DNA of 64,000 nt, taken from assembly GCA_964454675.1 (NCBI GenBank), contig CAYVUB010000001.1, forward strand, positions 124,001 to 188,000, in the 5' to 3' direction. The notes below the pieces were generated by a model. It did not search any database, was not told where the DNA came from, and saw only the letters and a program-made list of their open reading frames with translations. Source of the DNA: CAYVUB01 sp964454675 (lineage in GTDB: Bacteria; Bacteroidota; Bacteroidia; Flavobacteriales; Flavobacteriaceae). Of this stretch, positions 42,068 to 50,508 are shown piece by piece. Numbering within the stretch: position 1 is the stretch's first letter; the number at the start of each line of letters is the position of its first letter. The position numbers and the translations under genes were made by a program.

Positions 42068-43132
42068 TTATTCAGGAAAATTGGCATCTGCTTTAATTTC
42101 TTCAATTTGAAGCGTATGACGCACCGTATGTCCTGCCATAAACAGTAACGATTGGTAAGCGTCCGTTGCTCCGGCAGGCGAATCGTTCACACGGTTTCGC
42201 AACTCTTCAATAGGCGTATTTTCTATAAATGATAAGACTTCGGCACGTTGGTTTTTTAAATCGGCTATGGCAGTTTCGGCATCGTTGTATTTTCCTTTTC
42301 CGATAAGGATTTCGGGTGCTTTGTATTTTTCACTACGGTCAATAACCATTGCCATAATTTCTTTATCGGAAAATTTGATTTCTTCCCTGCGTTCAGGATT
42401 TTCGGGTTTTTCCATAGCTTCTTTAATCATTCCGAAAATCATATTTTCTGTGATGATGATGTGCTCTAAACATTGACTTACAGACCAAGTGCTGTCCGAC
42501 GCTTTAAAATGCAGTTGCGCTTCACTAAGTCCTGAAACATTTTTGCTGAGGTTATCCAAGGTTTCTTGATAATAATTTAATGCCATTGTTTTATCATCAA
42601 CAGGACTTTCCTGTGCTTCCAGAATTTCTTTCAGATTTTTCAAACCCTGTTCAAAATCCTTGTTCATATCGTGAAACAGGCTCATCAAATTCCAAGGGTA
42701 AGGCGATTTTCCTGCAATTCCCCATTTTACGATGGTTTCATTGGGAGATTTTTCTTCAACAGAGATATAGGACTTATTGGCATCATCATTAAAATCCAAA
42801 AAGAACATATCCGATTCCATTCTTTCGCCTTCAATAATGTTGGTAATAACCTGTGCGCCTTTGCCAAGTGTTTCACTATTCCAACTGTATTTAAAGCCTA
42901 CGGTTCCGTCTGTTCCTTCGGAAGTCGTTTCCATATCAGGGTCAGAAAGCTGCCACACTCCGAAGTTATCCTGATTTTTTACATATTTGATGTGCTCAAA
43001 TACTTCCTGCTTTGGTTTATTGATAACGACTTGACCTTCGTTTTCGAAGTTTTTCGGTACAAACAATGCGACAATCAAAGGTATGGCAATGATTATCAAG
43101 AGTACGACAATGATTTTTTTAAGTGTTTTCAT
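42068..43132 (-). CDS. SRPBCC-DinB fusion protein with N-terminal membrane anchor
   Basis: Residues 5-27 form a hydrophobic anchor (KIIVVLLIIIAIPLIVALFV). Residues about 30-175 are a START-like domain (EVFEHIKYVKNQDNFGVWQL). Residues about 200-350 are a DinB four-helix bundle with the metal histidines expected in SVSQCLEHIIITENM and AGHTVRHTLQIEEI. DinB proteins include thiol transferases; the combination has no known function to me. It heads a run of small SRPBCC/DUF1801/VOC genes on this strand. Confidence 0.85.
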   Translation of the reverse strand: MKTLKKIIVVLLIIIAIPLIVALFVPKNFENEGQVVINKPKQEVFEHIKYVKNQDNFGVWQLSDPDMETTSEGTDGTVGFKYSWNSETLGKGAQVITNIIEGERMESDMFFLDFNDDANKSYISVEEKSPNETIVKWGIAGKSPYPWNLMSLFHDMNKDFEQGLKNLKEILEAQESPVDDKTMALNYYQETLDNLSKNVSGLSEAQLHFKASDSTWSVSQCLEHIIITENMIFGMIKEAMEKPENPERREEIKFSDKEIMAMVIDRSEKYKAPEILIGKGKYNDAETAIADLKNQRAEVLSFIENTPIEELRNRVNDSPAGATDAYQSLLFMAGHTVRHTLQIEEIKADANFPE

Positions 43133-43157
43133 TTGGATGGATTTTGTAGTTAGTAGT

Positions 43158-43616
43158 TTATGATTCTGATAGTTCTTTTAATTTATCCAAAGCTTTTGGC
43201 CAGGTTTCATCAAAATAGTCCATGTATTCTTCATTGGTGTCAACTTCAACAGTGATAGTTGTAGCGCCATTAGTTTCATTAAAGGTATAGTTTTCTAAAG
43301 AACCAGCCCAACTTTCAACTTTTGGACCATCAAGAATTTCTTGGTCATTTTCTAAAATACCATAATGTCTGATAGAGATAAACTTGTTGGGAATATTTTC
43401 AGCAATTTCAGCAATCATGCCACCTTTTTTGCCATTTTCATCGATTCCGATAAACAGGATTTTTGAGCCTTTAACCCAGTTTCCTTCGTAGGTTGAAGTT
43501 GGGTTAAACAAAGCTGTCCAATCTTCGTAAGTTTTTTTGTTATCAAGACCGAGCATAATGTTGTAAACTTTGTTTGCAGGTGCATTGATTTTGATTGTAT
43601 AGTTTAATGTTTTCAT
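43158..43616 (-). CDS. SRPBCC-domain protein
   Basis: A 152-residue START-like protein (MKTLNYTIKINAPANKVYNI then MLGLDNKKTYEDWTALFNPT, ending MDYFDETWPKALDKLKE). I start at the ATG at 43616; the longer frame begins with TTG. The ligand is unknown. It lies 25 bases upstream of the SRPBCC-DinB gene on the same strand. Confidence 0.83.
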   Translation of the reverse strand: MKTLNYTIKINAPANKVYNIMLGLDNKKTYEDWTALFNPTSTYEGNWVKGSKILFIGIDENGKKGGMIAEIAENIPNKFISIRHYGILENDQEILDGPKVESWAGSLENYTFNETNGATTITVEVDTNEEYMDYFDETWPKALDKLKELSES

Positions 43617-43708
43617 GTGTTTATATTTATTTTTTTTCAATGGTCACATGGAACATCCAAAGAATCGTTACTCTTGTATGGTAAGAAATTAATTACGGAT
43701 GTTTCATT

Positions 43709-44131
43709 TTATTTAGAATTTCGTTCCGTGTAATTTTTAAAATTGTTGAGTATAGCTTGCCATCCCGCTTTTTGCATATCAATCGGGTTTTGGTTTTCGG
43801 CTTCAAAGACTGTTGTAATTTTTATAGCATCATTTAAATTCTCAAAAACCGTGATAACTTTTCTACCGTCTTCTATGGTATAAACGATTTTTTCAAAAGG
43901 AATGATCTCATCATAAACAGCCACGAAATCAAATCCGAAACTACCGTCTTTGGCTTCCATTCGGGCAGAATATTTCCCTCCGATTTTCATGTCGTTTTCC
44001 GCTTTGGGACAATGCCAGTCACTGGATGCAAAGTTCCAGTTTACAATATGTTGAGGTTCGGTATAAGCATTCCATACATTCTCGATGGAGCTTTTTACTA
44101 TGGTATCAATAGTTAATACTTTTGCAGTCAT
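43709..44131 (-). CDS. AHSA1-type SRPBCC protein
   Basis: The 140 residues show the AHSA1 pattern: SSIENVWNAYTEPQHIVNWN, GGKYSARMEAKDGSFGFDF and AGWQAILNNFKNYTE. It is 10 bases downstream of a DUF1801 gene, so the two are probably cotranscribed. Function unknown. Confidence 0.85.
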   Translation of the reverse strand: MTAKVLTIDTIVKSSIENVWNAYTEPQHIVNWNFASSDWHCPKAENDMKIGGKYSARMEAKDGSFGFDFVAVYDEIIPFEKIVYTIEDGRKVITVFENLNDAIKITTVFEAENQNPIDMQKAGWQAILNNFKNYTERNSK

Positions 44132-44141
44132 GGTTGTTTTT

Positions 44142-44537
44142 TTACATTAAACGCTCCAATTGTCCTTTGCGTTTTACGATATTTTTATAATCCCATTGGA
44201 TGGTTTCTGCTTTTTTGAGCCAGCGTTTCAAGTCTTCAGCATTGACTTGTTCCACATCTGTGTAACCAATAGCGGCATCTTTAAATTTTTCGCCTCTCAG
44301 ATTCAGCTTTTCTTCATCAAATGATTGTCCGCTCCAAAACATCAATCGTATGTGATGTTTCAGTTTGCTAAAACCAACAATAGGGTTGCCGTTGATGAAC
44401 CAAACCGGATGTGCGTGCCAAATCTTACTTTCTGTAAATATCAGATTGGTGTCAATAAGGTCTTGTAATTCATAGCAAATATCTCTATCGACTTTATCTT
44501 CTAAGTTGCTGATGTATTGTTGAATTTCTGTATTCAT
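44142..44537 (-). CDS. DUF1801-domain protein
   Basis: The 131 residues have the DUF1801 core (SKIWHAHPVWFINGNPIVGF and HIRLMFWSGQSFDEEKL). It sits between two SRPBCC genes with gaps of 10 and 9 bases, so it is part of the same transcription unit. Confidence 0.83.
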   Translation of the reverse strand: MNTEIQQYISNLEDKVDRDICYELQDLIDTNLIFTESKIWHAHPVWFINGNPIVGFSKLKHHIRLMFWSGQSFDEEKLNLRGEKFKDAAIGYTDVEQVNAEDLKRWLKKAETIQWDYKNIVKRKGQLERLM

Positions 44538-44546
44538 AAACGTTTC

Positions 44547-44984
44547 TTATTTTTTTAAAAATTCAAATGCGCCTTTTCTCAGGTTGATATTATACTCGGA
44601 AAACGCTTTCAGGCAGGCCAAGAAATTTGCCCAACCTTCGGTATTTCCTGCAAACCATTTGATGTTTTTTTCAGAAACATCTTTGCTGCCTTCAGTGACT
44701 TTTACCAAGGTGCTTTTGTCTGCTTGCTCTTGAAGTTCTATGTCAACTACGGTTTCCGGATCCCAAACAAATGCTATTTTTTTATTTGGAATAACTTGTG
44801 TGATAGTCACAGGGCATTTTTCTTCAAACTCAGGAAACGTCCAGATAAGTTCAGCGTTTTCTACGATTCTTCCTGTACTGCTTCCTATAAAATAGTGGGT
44901 CATTTTATCAGGATTCACGATATTTTCAAAAACCTCGTTGATGGGTTTTTGAATCTGAATGCTTGCTTTGATGTCAAGTTTCAT
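44547..44984 (-). CDS. AHSA1-type SRPBCC protein
   Basis: The 145 residues match AHSA1 proteins (IKASIQIQKPINEVFENIVN, then TQVIPNKKIAFVWDPETVVD, and WANFLACLKAFSEYNINLRK). It is 24 bases after the VOC gene and 9 before the DUF1801 gene. The function is unknown. Confidence 0.85.
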   Translation of the reverse strand: MKLDIKASIQIQKPINEVFENIVNPDKMTHYFIGSSTGRIVENAELIWTFPEFEEKCPVTITQVIPNKKIAFVWDPETVVDIELQEQADKSTLVKVTEGSKDVSEKNIKWFAGNTEGWANFLACLKAFSEYNINLRKGAFEFLKK

Positions 44985-45008
44985 TTTTTAAAACGATTTA
45001 TGTGTTAT

Positions 45009-45431
45009 TTACTTTGAATTTGAAGGGAAATTAATCATCCAGCAAACGCCAAACTTATCCACAAACGAGCCGAAATAATCACCCCAAAACATATCTGCCA
45101 TTGGCATTTCTACGTTGCCGCCAGCTGAAAGTCCGTTGAACAAACGGTCTGCTTCATCACGGGAATCGGGCGTAATGGAAATATAATTATTGTTGCCTTG
45201 ATTTAAAACGTGTCCTGCGCTTGGTAAACAGTCTGATGCCATCAAATGCTGATTGTTTCCAATAGAAACAGCAACGTGCATCGCACGGTTTTTTTCATTT
45301 TCGGGTAAATTTTCGGTGCCTGGAGAATCGCCCATTTTCTGGATAAAAAATTCACCGCCAAAAATAGCGTGATAAAAACGGAATGCTTCTTCGGCATTGC
45401 CGTCAAAATTAAGGTAAGGATTGAGTGTCAT
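45009..45431 (-). CDS. VOC-family protein (PhnB-like)
   Basis: The 140 residues follow the PhnB/3-demethylubiquinone-like VOC pattern: NPYLNFDGNAEEAFRFYHAI, GDSPGTENLPENEKNRAMHV, and MADMFWGDYFGSFVDKFGV with CWMINF. Substrate unknown. It starts the SRPBCC/DUF1801 unit or closely follows another VOC gene (97-base gap). Confidence 0.85.
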   Translation of the reverse strand: MTLNPYLNFDGNAEEAFRFYHAIFGGEFFIQKMGDSPGTENLPENEKNRAMHVAVSIGNNQHLMASDCLPSAGHVLNQGNNNYISITPDSRDEADRLFNGLSAGGNVEMPMADMFWGDYFGSFVDKFGVCWMINFPSNSK

Positions 45432-45528
45432 GGTTTTGGTTATTATGTTGTTGGTTAATAAGTTATTAGGTAATTGGTTTAGTATTTAAAATCAGCAATC
45501 AACAATCGTTAATCTTAAATCGTAAAAG

Positions 45529-45912
45529 TTATTCCATAGAATACAATCCGAAAGCGTTGCCTTCGGTATCTATACAAATGCTGCAAAATCCGTGTTCGCC
45601 AATAGACATTTTAGGAGTTATCACTTTTCCGCCTGCTTTTTCAACGCGGCTTTCTTCAACACTACAATCCATACAAGGGAAATATACAATAGTAGAAGTA
45701 TTGCCGTTATTGCCGTTTCTTACCTCTTTCATTTGAACCAAAGCACCATTTACACCTTGGTTTTCAGGAGATGAAAAGCATGACATTTTAAAATCGTCGC
45801 CCATTGCGGTCATGTCATGGAATTGTACTTTTAAAACTTCTGAGTAGAATTTTTTTGCTCTCTCAATACTGTCGGTATAAATTTCAAACCAACATATTAC
45901 ATTGTTATTCAT
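45529..45912 (-). CDS. VOC-family (glyoxalase-like) protein
   Basis: The 127 residues begin VICWFEIYTDSIERAKKFYS and end KMSIGEHGFCSICIDTEGNA plus FGLYSME, the single-domain VOC pattern seen in glyoxalase/bleomycin-resistance relatives. The substrate is unknown. It lies between the Crp/Fnr gene and the SRPBCC cluster. Confidence 0.83.
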   Translation of the reverse strand: MNNNVICWFEIYTDSIERAKKFYSEVLKVQFHDMTAMGDDFKMSCFSSPENQGVNGALVQMKEVRNGNNGNTSTIVYFPCMDCSVEESRVEKAGGKVITPKMSIGEHGFCSICIDTEGNAFGLYSME

Positions 45913-45999
45913 GATTTTTGGTTTTAATGGAAATTAATGAATAACAAATATAATCAGATAGCCGAAAACGAAACTTGCCTTATGACAAGAAATGATTTA

Positions 46000-46572
46000 T
46001 CAAGAAATTTCTTTCCGTATCCTGCTAAAAGATGTATCGGTAATACCCAAATAACCGGCAATGTTTTTTAGTGGTGCCTGCAGGATGACTTGTGGTTTCT
46101 CTTTGATGAGTTGCAAATATCTTTCTTTTGCAGATATGGTAACCATTTCTACAGAACGCTGTTTAAAATGAAATAAGCGGTTGGTCATCCAGAGTCGTCC
46201 CCATTCAGAAAAACCGGCTATGGAATGAAATAGTTCCTGAAAGACATCAAAATCTATTTTCCAGCAGTCACAATCTGTCAATGCCTGAATATTTTCCCTG
46301 CTTGGTATTCTTTGAAAAAGCGATAATACTTCTATGGCAATTTCGTAGTTTGAAAAAAAATCGGTAGTAATATCATTACCGTCATAATCATAAGCAAACG
46401 AGCGCATCAACCCGCTTTCAAGTATCAGGTAACCATCGGAAATATCGCCTTGTTTTAAAATAAAATCCCCTTTTTTATAGGGTATTTTTTTGTGGGCATC
46501 AATAATTTTTGTGAGCTCTTCGGGTTGAATAAGTGGATGATTATATACTTGTGACAGCAGTTCTTTTTTCAT
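46000..46572 (-). CDS. Crp/Fnr-family transcription regulator
   Basis: The 190 residues have an N-terminal cyclic-nucleotide-binding fold (KGDFILKQGDISDGYLILES then GLMRSFAYDYDGNDITTDFF) and a C-terminal helix-turn-helix (LKNIAGYLGITDTSFSRIRK). No FeS cysteines are visible. It could regulate the adjacent SRPBCC/VOC cluster or the divergent oxidoreductase gene; this is inference from position. It has its own -7 box. Confidence 0.88.
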   Translation of the reverse strand: MKKELLSQVYNHPLIQPEELTKIIDAHKKIPYKKGDFILKQGDISDGYLILESGLMRSFAYDYDGNDITTDFFSNYEIAIEVLSLFQRIPSRENIQALTDCDCWKIDFDVFQELFHSIAGFSEWGRLWMTNRLFHFKQRSVEMVTISAKERYLQLIKEKPQVILQAPLKNIAGYLGITDTSFSRIRKEIS

Positions 46573-46606
46573 ATAAAAACAGAAAATACATTATAGCTAA
46601 GATAAT

Positions 46607-46614
46607 CAAAAATA
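46607..46614 (-). promoter_or_regulatory. -7 box of the Crp/Fnr gene
   Basis: TATTTTTG on the minus strand is a perfect TAnnTTTG match 34 bases upstream of the ATG. Confidence 0.5.
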
Positions 46615-46633
46615 ATTTTGAACAAACTCTTAA

Positions 46634-46664
46634 TTGCCCGATACTTTTAAATCGTCTATATTTG
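46634..46664 (+). promoter_or_regulatory. Promoter of the saccharopine-dehydrogenase-like gene
   Basis: TTG (46634-46636), 20 bases, then a perfect -7 box TATATTTG (46657-46664), 25 bases before the ATG. Confidence 0.55.
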
Positions 46665-46689
46665 GCGTTTTGAAAAATAAACACCAAAA

Positions 46690-47895
46690 ATGAAATTTGC
46701 CTTAATAACCGAACGCAAAAATCCGCCGGATAAACGCGTAGTATTTTCCCCGAAAGATTTAAAAACTGCACAACAACAATTTCCTCAAGCCACATTTGTA
46801 GTAGAATCATCAGACATCAGAGTGTTTACGGATGACGAATATAAAGCCGAAGGGTTTGAAGTTACAACCGATGTGAGTGATTGTGATGTGCTTATAGGTG
46901 TTAAGGAAGTACCTGTTGAGACATTGATTCCCGGTAAAACGTACTTTTTCTTTTCGCATACCATCAAGAAACAGCCGCATAACAGAAAGTTATTACAGGC
47001 AATTCTTCAAAAAAATATCCGGTTGATAGATCACGAAACGATTGTAAAACCCAACGGCGTACGGCTGATAGGTTTTGGGCGTTATGCAGGCATTGTGGGT
47101 GCTTACAATGCATTCAGAACCTGGGGCTTGAAATTTAAAACATGGAATTTGCCCAAAGCCAGCACGCTTTATGAGCAACAGGATTTGATTGACACACTAA
47201 ATACGCTGCAATTACCTTCTGTCAAAATACTTCTTACAGGTAACGGTAAAGTTGCCAACGGCGTAAAAGAAATGCTGGATGCCATGCACATAAAACAAGT
47301 TGACGTTGAAGAATATCTCACTAAAACCTTTGATGAAGCCGTGTATTGTAAAATAGATGTGTTGGATTACAACAAGCGTAAAGATGGCGAGTTCATCAAC
47401 GACAATCACGATTTTTACAAGCATCCAGAAGCTTATGAATCGAACTTTATGCGTTTTGCAAAAGTGACCGATTTGTTTATAACAGGTCATTTTTATGGCA
47501 ATGGTTCGCCTTCTTTGTTTACTCAAGAGGATGCAAAATCACCAGATTTTAATATAAGAGTTGTGGCAGACATCAGTTGTGATGTTGATGGGCCAATTGC
47601 CAGTACCATTAAAGCATCGACCATTGCAGACCCAATTTACGGTTACGACCCGCAAACATCACAAGAAACAGATTTTATGAGCACCAATGCCATTGCAGTT
47701 ATGGCAGTAGATAACCTGCCGTGCGAACTGCCCAAAGATGCCAGTGAAGGCTTTGGGAAAATGTTTATAGAACACGTCATGCCGGCGTTTTTTAACGGTG
47801 ATAAAGATGGAGTTTTGGCACGCGCAAAAATTACTGAAAACGGGCAATTGACAACACGATTTGCGTATTTACAGGATTATGTGGATGGGAAGTAA
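46690..47895 (+). CDS. NAD(P)-dependent dehydrogenase, saccharopine/alanine dehydrogenase type
   Basis: The 401 residues begin with the AlaDH/PNT N-terminal domain (MKFALITERKNPPDKRVVFS, GVKEVPVETLIPGKTYFFFS and HTIKKQPHNRKLL). A nucleotide-binding region (KILLTGNGKVANGVKEML) follows, then DISCDVDGPIASTIKASTI. This resembles lysine-forming saccharopine dehydrogenase; the true substrate is unknown. It is divergent from the Crp/Fnr gene and convergent with the DUF1361 gene. Confidence 0.82.
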   Translation: MKFALITERKNPPDKRVVFSPKDLKTAQQQFPQATFVVESSDIRVFTDDEYKAEGFEVTTDVSDCDVLIGVKEVPVETLIPGKTYFFFSHTIKKQPHNRKLLQAILQKNIRLIDHETIVKPNGVRLIGFGRYAGIVGAYNAFRTWGLKFKTWNLPKASTLYEQQDLIDTLNTLQLPSVKILLTGNGKVANGVKEMLDAMHIKQVDVEEYLTKTFDEAVYCKIDVLDYNKRKDGEFINDNHDFYKHPEAYESNFMRFAKVTDLFITGHFYGNGSPSLFTQEDAKSPDFNIRVVADISCDVDGPIASTIKASTIADPIYGYDPQTSQETDFMSTNAIAVMAVDNLPCELPKDASEGFGKMFIEHVMPAFFNGDKDGVLARAKITENGQLTTRFAYLQDYVDGK

Positions 47896-47901
47896 GATTT
47901 G

Positions 47902-48561
47902 TCAGGTTAGATTTTTTAGAGCCTTAAATAACCAAAAACTCACAATCAAAAATATCCCGAAAGTTCCTGTAAATATCCAGGCTTCGGTGTGATTGCCGGG
48001 TTGGATGATAATAGTTATAACATCTGAAAACAATGCTGCCGGATGCTGTAAAATTTCCCAGGAGTTATATCTTAAAAACCGTCCTAAATACATCCCGAAA
48101 CCTGTTAATAAGCAAACCGTATTGATGATGTACAGAGTAATTTTTGCGTTCAAAAATTTCTTTAAAATACATTCCATATCCATTAATGATAAAAAGAACA
48201 GTATTATCCCGTTAAAAGCAAATGACGTGATTAGCAATGCATCAAGCCACATAAAATGCTTGTCGCTAAGCCGTAAGTGTAATAAATCTGTAATGATATA
48301 TGGTGCATTTGGTAAAAATAACAACCAAAGACCACCATAAAACAGTAAGGTTGTTTTTTTGATATTGGATTTACTTACCAGATAGGTAGTAATAGCATAA
48401 GGTATGACCGCCAAAAACAAATTCCAAACCAAAAACAAGAAGAAAAACGACTGGTTAAGCTTCATTCTAATCATTAGTAACACAATGCTAAAAATCATTG
48501 AAATAGTGAGTATTGAAATGATTTTAAACCTATTGAGCAATAAAATTTTAATATGTTCCAT
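47902..48561 (-). CDS. DUF1361 membrane protein
   Basis: A polytopic 219-residue protein with the DUF1361 motifs LLFLPNAPYIITDLLHLRL and LTGFGMYLGRFLRYNSWEIL. I take the ATG at 48561 over a TTG at 48585; it overlaps the DUF2809 gene's end by 14 bases. It is last in a four-gene membrane operon (Coq4-like, SanA-like, DUF2809, DUF1361). Function unknown. Confidence 0.85.
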   Translation of the reverse strand: MEHIKILLLNRFKIISILTISMIFSIVLLMIRMKLNQSFFFLFLVWNLFLAVIPYAITTYLVSKSNIKKTTLLFYGGLWLLFLPNAPYIITDLLHLRLSDKHFMWLDALLITSFAFNGIILFFLSLMDMECILKKFLNAKITLYIINTVCLLTGFGMYLGRFLRYNSWEILQHPAALFSDVITIIIQPGNHTEAWIFTGTFGIFLIVSFWLFKALKNLT

Positions 48562-48934
48562 TTTTACGTAATTGAAATTCAACAATAATAATCGTGATAA
48601 AACCTAATGTGTAAGCCGCTAAATCGCCAATACTAAAAGTGTTTCCTAAAATGAGATTTACTAAGGTATTATTTTGTAAATTAAACAGGAGCAATAAATT
48701 CAAAGCTTGCAAACCTTCAATGATATAAGCAAAAACAAGCACGCCAAAAGCAATGGCTTTCCAATGATTTTTTATAAAACTTTTTATAAAACAGTACATC
48801 AGGATAACCACCAAGTAATCTCCAAACGTGTGACGGATAAAGCCATCTTTTAAGTACAGTGCAATGAGTACTTCTATTGCAAATAGTAATAGAAATAAGA
48901 TGAAATAGGATTTGTTGAAAGAGAGGTTTTTCAT
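48548..48934 (-). CDS. DUF2809 membrane protein
   Basis: The 128 residues have four or five hydrophobic segments and the family pattern LYLKDGFIRHTFGDYLVVIL with LILGNTFSIGDLAAYTLGF. The start codon overlaps the SanA-like stop (TAATG). Function unknown. Confidence 0.85.
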   Translation of the reverse strand: MKNLSFNKSYFILFLLLFAIEVLIALYLKDGFIRHTFGDYLVVILMYCFIKSFIKNHWKAIAFGVLVFAYIIEGLQALNLLLLFNLQNNTLVNLILGNTFSIGDLAAYTLGFITIIIVEFQLRKNGTY

Positions 48935-49563
48935 TAGCCGATTGTTATTTTTTTGCCAAGAAATTTTGGTTCTACATTAAAAAAGACATCCAAAGAAGCC
49001 TTCGCTCTTGCCAGATATTCACGTATTTGAGTTTTCAACCCGTAAGCACCCATCACATCTTTTGCATTGTAGCCGATAGCATCTATTCCATAGCTTTTAG
49101 CCAAATAAATAGCACGCTGATTATGAAATTTTTGTGAGATAATTGTAAACGTATGTTGACCAAAAATTTCTTTGGCTCTTACGACAGAATCAAGCGTTCT
49201 GAACCCTGCATAATCGAGAAATATTTTTTCCGGAGGAATTCCTTGGGCTATTAAGTCATTCTTAAATTCCGTGGGTTCATCATAATTTTTACTGCTGTTA
49301 TCCCCACTTATTAATAAATAGTCAACTTTTCCTGAATTGTATAATGTGACTGCTGCATCAATCCTGTACTTGTAGTATAAATTGATGCTTCCGTTTGAGG
49401 TGTACTTTCCTGTGCCCAGAACGAGTCCGACTTTGTTTTTCGGAATTTCATCAATACTGTCAAAGGTTTTGCCTTTTGCTTTATGGTCAATCCAAAAACT
49501 TGTGAAAACTGTGGAAATGCATAGAAATGCAATAAGTAAAAGTATGATTTTGACGTATTTCAT
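48934..49563 (-). CDS. SanA/YdcF-like (DUF218) membrane-anchored protein
   Basis: The 209 residues have one N-terminal anchor (YVKIILLLIAFLCISTVFT), then the DUF218 core: GLVLGTGKYTSNGSINLYY, VDYLLISGDNSSKNYDEPTE and FLDYAGFRTLDSVVRAKEIF. E. coli SanA affects envelope permeability to vancomycin. The start at 49563 sits 1 base after the Coq4-like stop; the TTG upstream is less likely. Confidence 0.88.
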   Translation of the reverse strand: MKYVKIILLLIAFLCISTVFTSFWIDHKAKGKTFDSIDEIPKNKVGLVLGTGKYTSNGSINLYYKYRIDAAVTLYNSGKVDYLLISGDNSSKNYDEPTEFKNDLIAQGIPPEKIFLDYAGFRTLDSVVRAKEIFGQHTFTIISQKFHNQRAIYLAKSYGIDAIGYNAKDVMGAYGLKTQIREYLARAKASLDVFFNVEPKFLGKKITIG

Positions 49564-49564
49564 A

Positions 49565-50053
49565 TTAAATATTTTTAAGTTCAAAAATTTGTGATTTGGT
49601 AAATATGCTTTCTCTAAATTCGTGAATATTTACTTTCAGGAGTTTTTTGTAATCATAATGATGAAACGGAGGCGCATTTTTTCCAATATAATACGATTTG
49701 TAATAATATTTTAAATAATCAGGCAAAATAATGATGCCCAAAACCATAGCGCCGTATAAGTAAATACTTCGTTTTCCATTTCCAAAGCATAAGCATTGTA
49801 GCGCAATTTCATCTTCCACTTTAGTTCCATATCCAGTTAATGTGTGATACGCATCGTGTCGTTCAACTTTTGAAATAAGTTCAAAATTATGTTTCTCTAA
49901 AAATAATCCCAAATGTTTACCGAACGATTCGTCAGGATAGGTTAGGAGTTCTTCTCGATAAATTCCCCAAGGTTCGTGCTTTTTGAAAAGATTGGTGTAC
50001 AATTTTTGTGATTTCTCAAAAAGCCATTCAATTAGTTTCTTTCTTAAATTCAT
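49565..50053 (-). CDS. Coq4-like protein
   Basis: The 162-residue protein carries the Coq4 metal motif HDxxH-x11-E exactly: His66-Asp67, His70 and Glu82 in ERHDAYHTLTGYGTKVEDE. Coq4 acts in ubiquinone ring oxidation in other organisms. Bacteroidota generally make menaquinone, so the role here is unclear. It is first in the four-gene membrane operon, and the dyad ACTTTG-N5-CAAAGT lies 10 bases upstream of its ATG. Confidence 0.75.
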   Translation of the reverse strand: MNLRKKLIEWLFEKSQKLYTNLFKKHEPWGIYREELLTYPDESFGKHLGLFLEKHNFELISKVERHDAYHTLTGYGTKVEDEIALQCLCFGNGKRSIYLYGAMVLGIIILPDYLKYYYKSYYIGKNAPPFHHYDYKKLLKVNIHEFRESIFTKSQIFELKNI

Positions 50054-50062
50054 ATATAAAGT

Positions 50063-50079
50063 ACTTTGTTTTTCAAAGT
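50063..50079. promoter_or_regulatory. Operator candidate, copy 1 (ACTTTG-N5-CAAAGT)
   Basis: ACTTTG TTTTT CAAAGT directly precedes the Coq4-like gene and overlaps the expected -7 region. The same dyad with the same AAGT flank is at 51147-51163, upstream of the membrane protein gene. The winged-helix regulator gene lies between the two. Confidence 0.6.
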
Positions 50080-50095
50080 GAAATGATAAAAAATT

Positions 50096-50389
50096 TTAAA
50101 GCTTGTTAATCAGTTTTTCAAGCGCGTCAATGTGTTTTTTAAATTCAGCTTCGCCTAATCGGGTAGTGCTGTAGCGTGTGTTGGGCTTTCTGCCTATAAA
50201 TTGTTTTTCAACTGCGATGTATTCAGCAGCTTCCAGAGCTTTTGTATGACTTGCCAGATTTCCGTCTGTTACACCCAGAAGTTCCTTGAGCGTATTAAAA
50301 TCGGCATATTCATTCACCATCAAAACAGACATAATGCCCAATCTGATGCGGTGGTCAAAAACTTTGTTTATGTTATTTATAATGTTCAT
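50096..50389 (-). CDS. Winged-helix transcription regulator (HTH_34/ArsR-like)
   Basis: The 97 residues form a single winged helix: DHRIRLGIMSVLMVNEYADF, LKELLGVTDGNLASHTKAL, EKQFIGRKPNTRYSTTRLGE. No metal or ligand domain is visible. It lies between the membrane gene at 51138 and the Coq4-like operon. Two matching dyads flank it, suggesting that it represses both; that is inference. Confidence 0.88.
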   Translation of the reverse strand: MNIINNINKVFDHRIRLGIMSVLMVNEYADFNTLKELLGVTDGNLASHTKALEAAEYIAVEKQFIGRKPNTRYSTTRLGEAEFKKHIDALEKLINKL

Positions 50390-50395
50390 TTCCTA

Positions 50396-50415
50396 ATTCC
50401 CGCGTATGCGGGAAT
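50396..50415. repeat. REP-like GC palindrome, copy 3
   Basis: ATTCCCGCGTATGCGGGAAT, differing from the copies at 19992 and 21811 by one central base. It lies just upstream of the winged-helix gene. Confidence 0.65.
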
Positions 50416-50508
50416 CTCTTAATTTTGTTTGTATTTTCTTGATTAAAGAATACATAAGATATATTAGACTACGATTCTCTTAATTACTTTCATTTTATTA
50501 TACTGATG

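Noticed and set aside
42671..43153. 160-codon + strand frame inside the SRPBCC-DinB gene
   Set aside because: Opposite a recognisable domain sequence; no independent support.
46541..46810. 89-codon minus-strand frame at the Crp/Fnr - dehydrogenase border
   Set aside because: It crosses the divergent promoter region and runs antisense into the dehydrogenase start.
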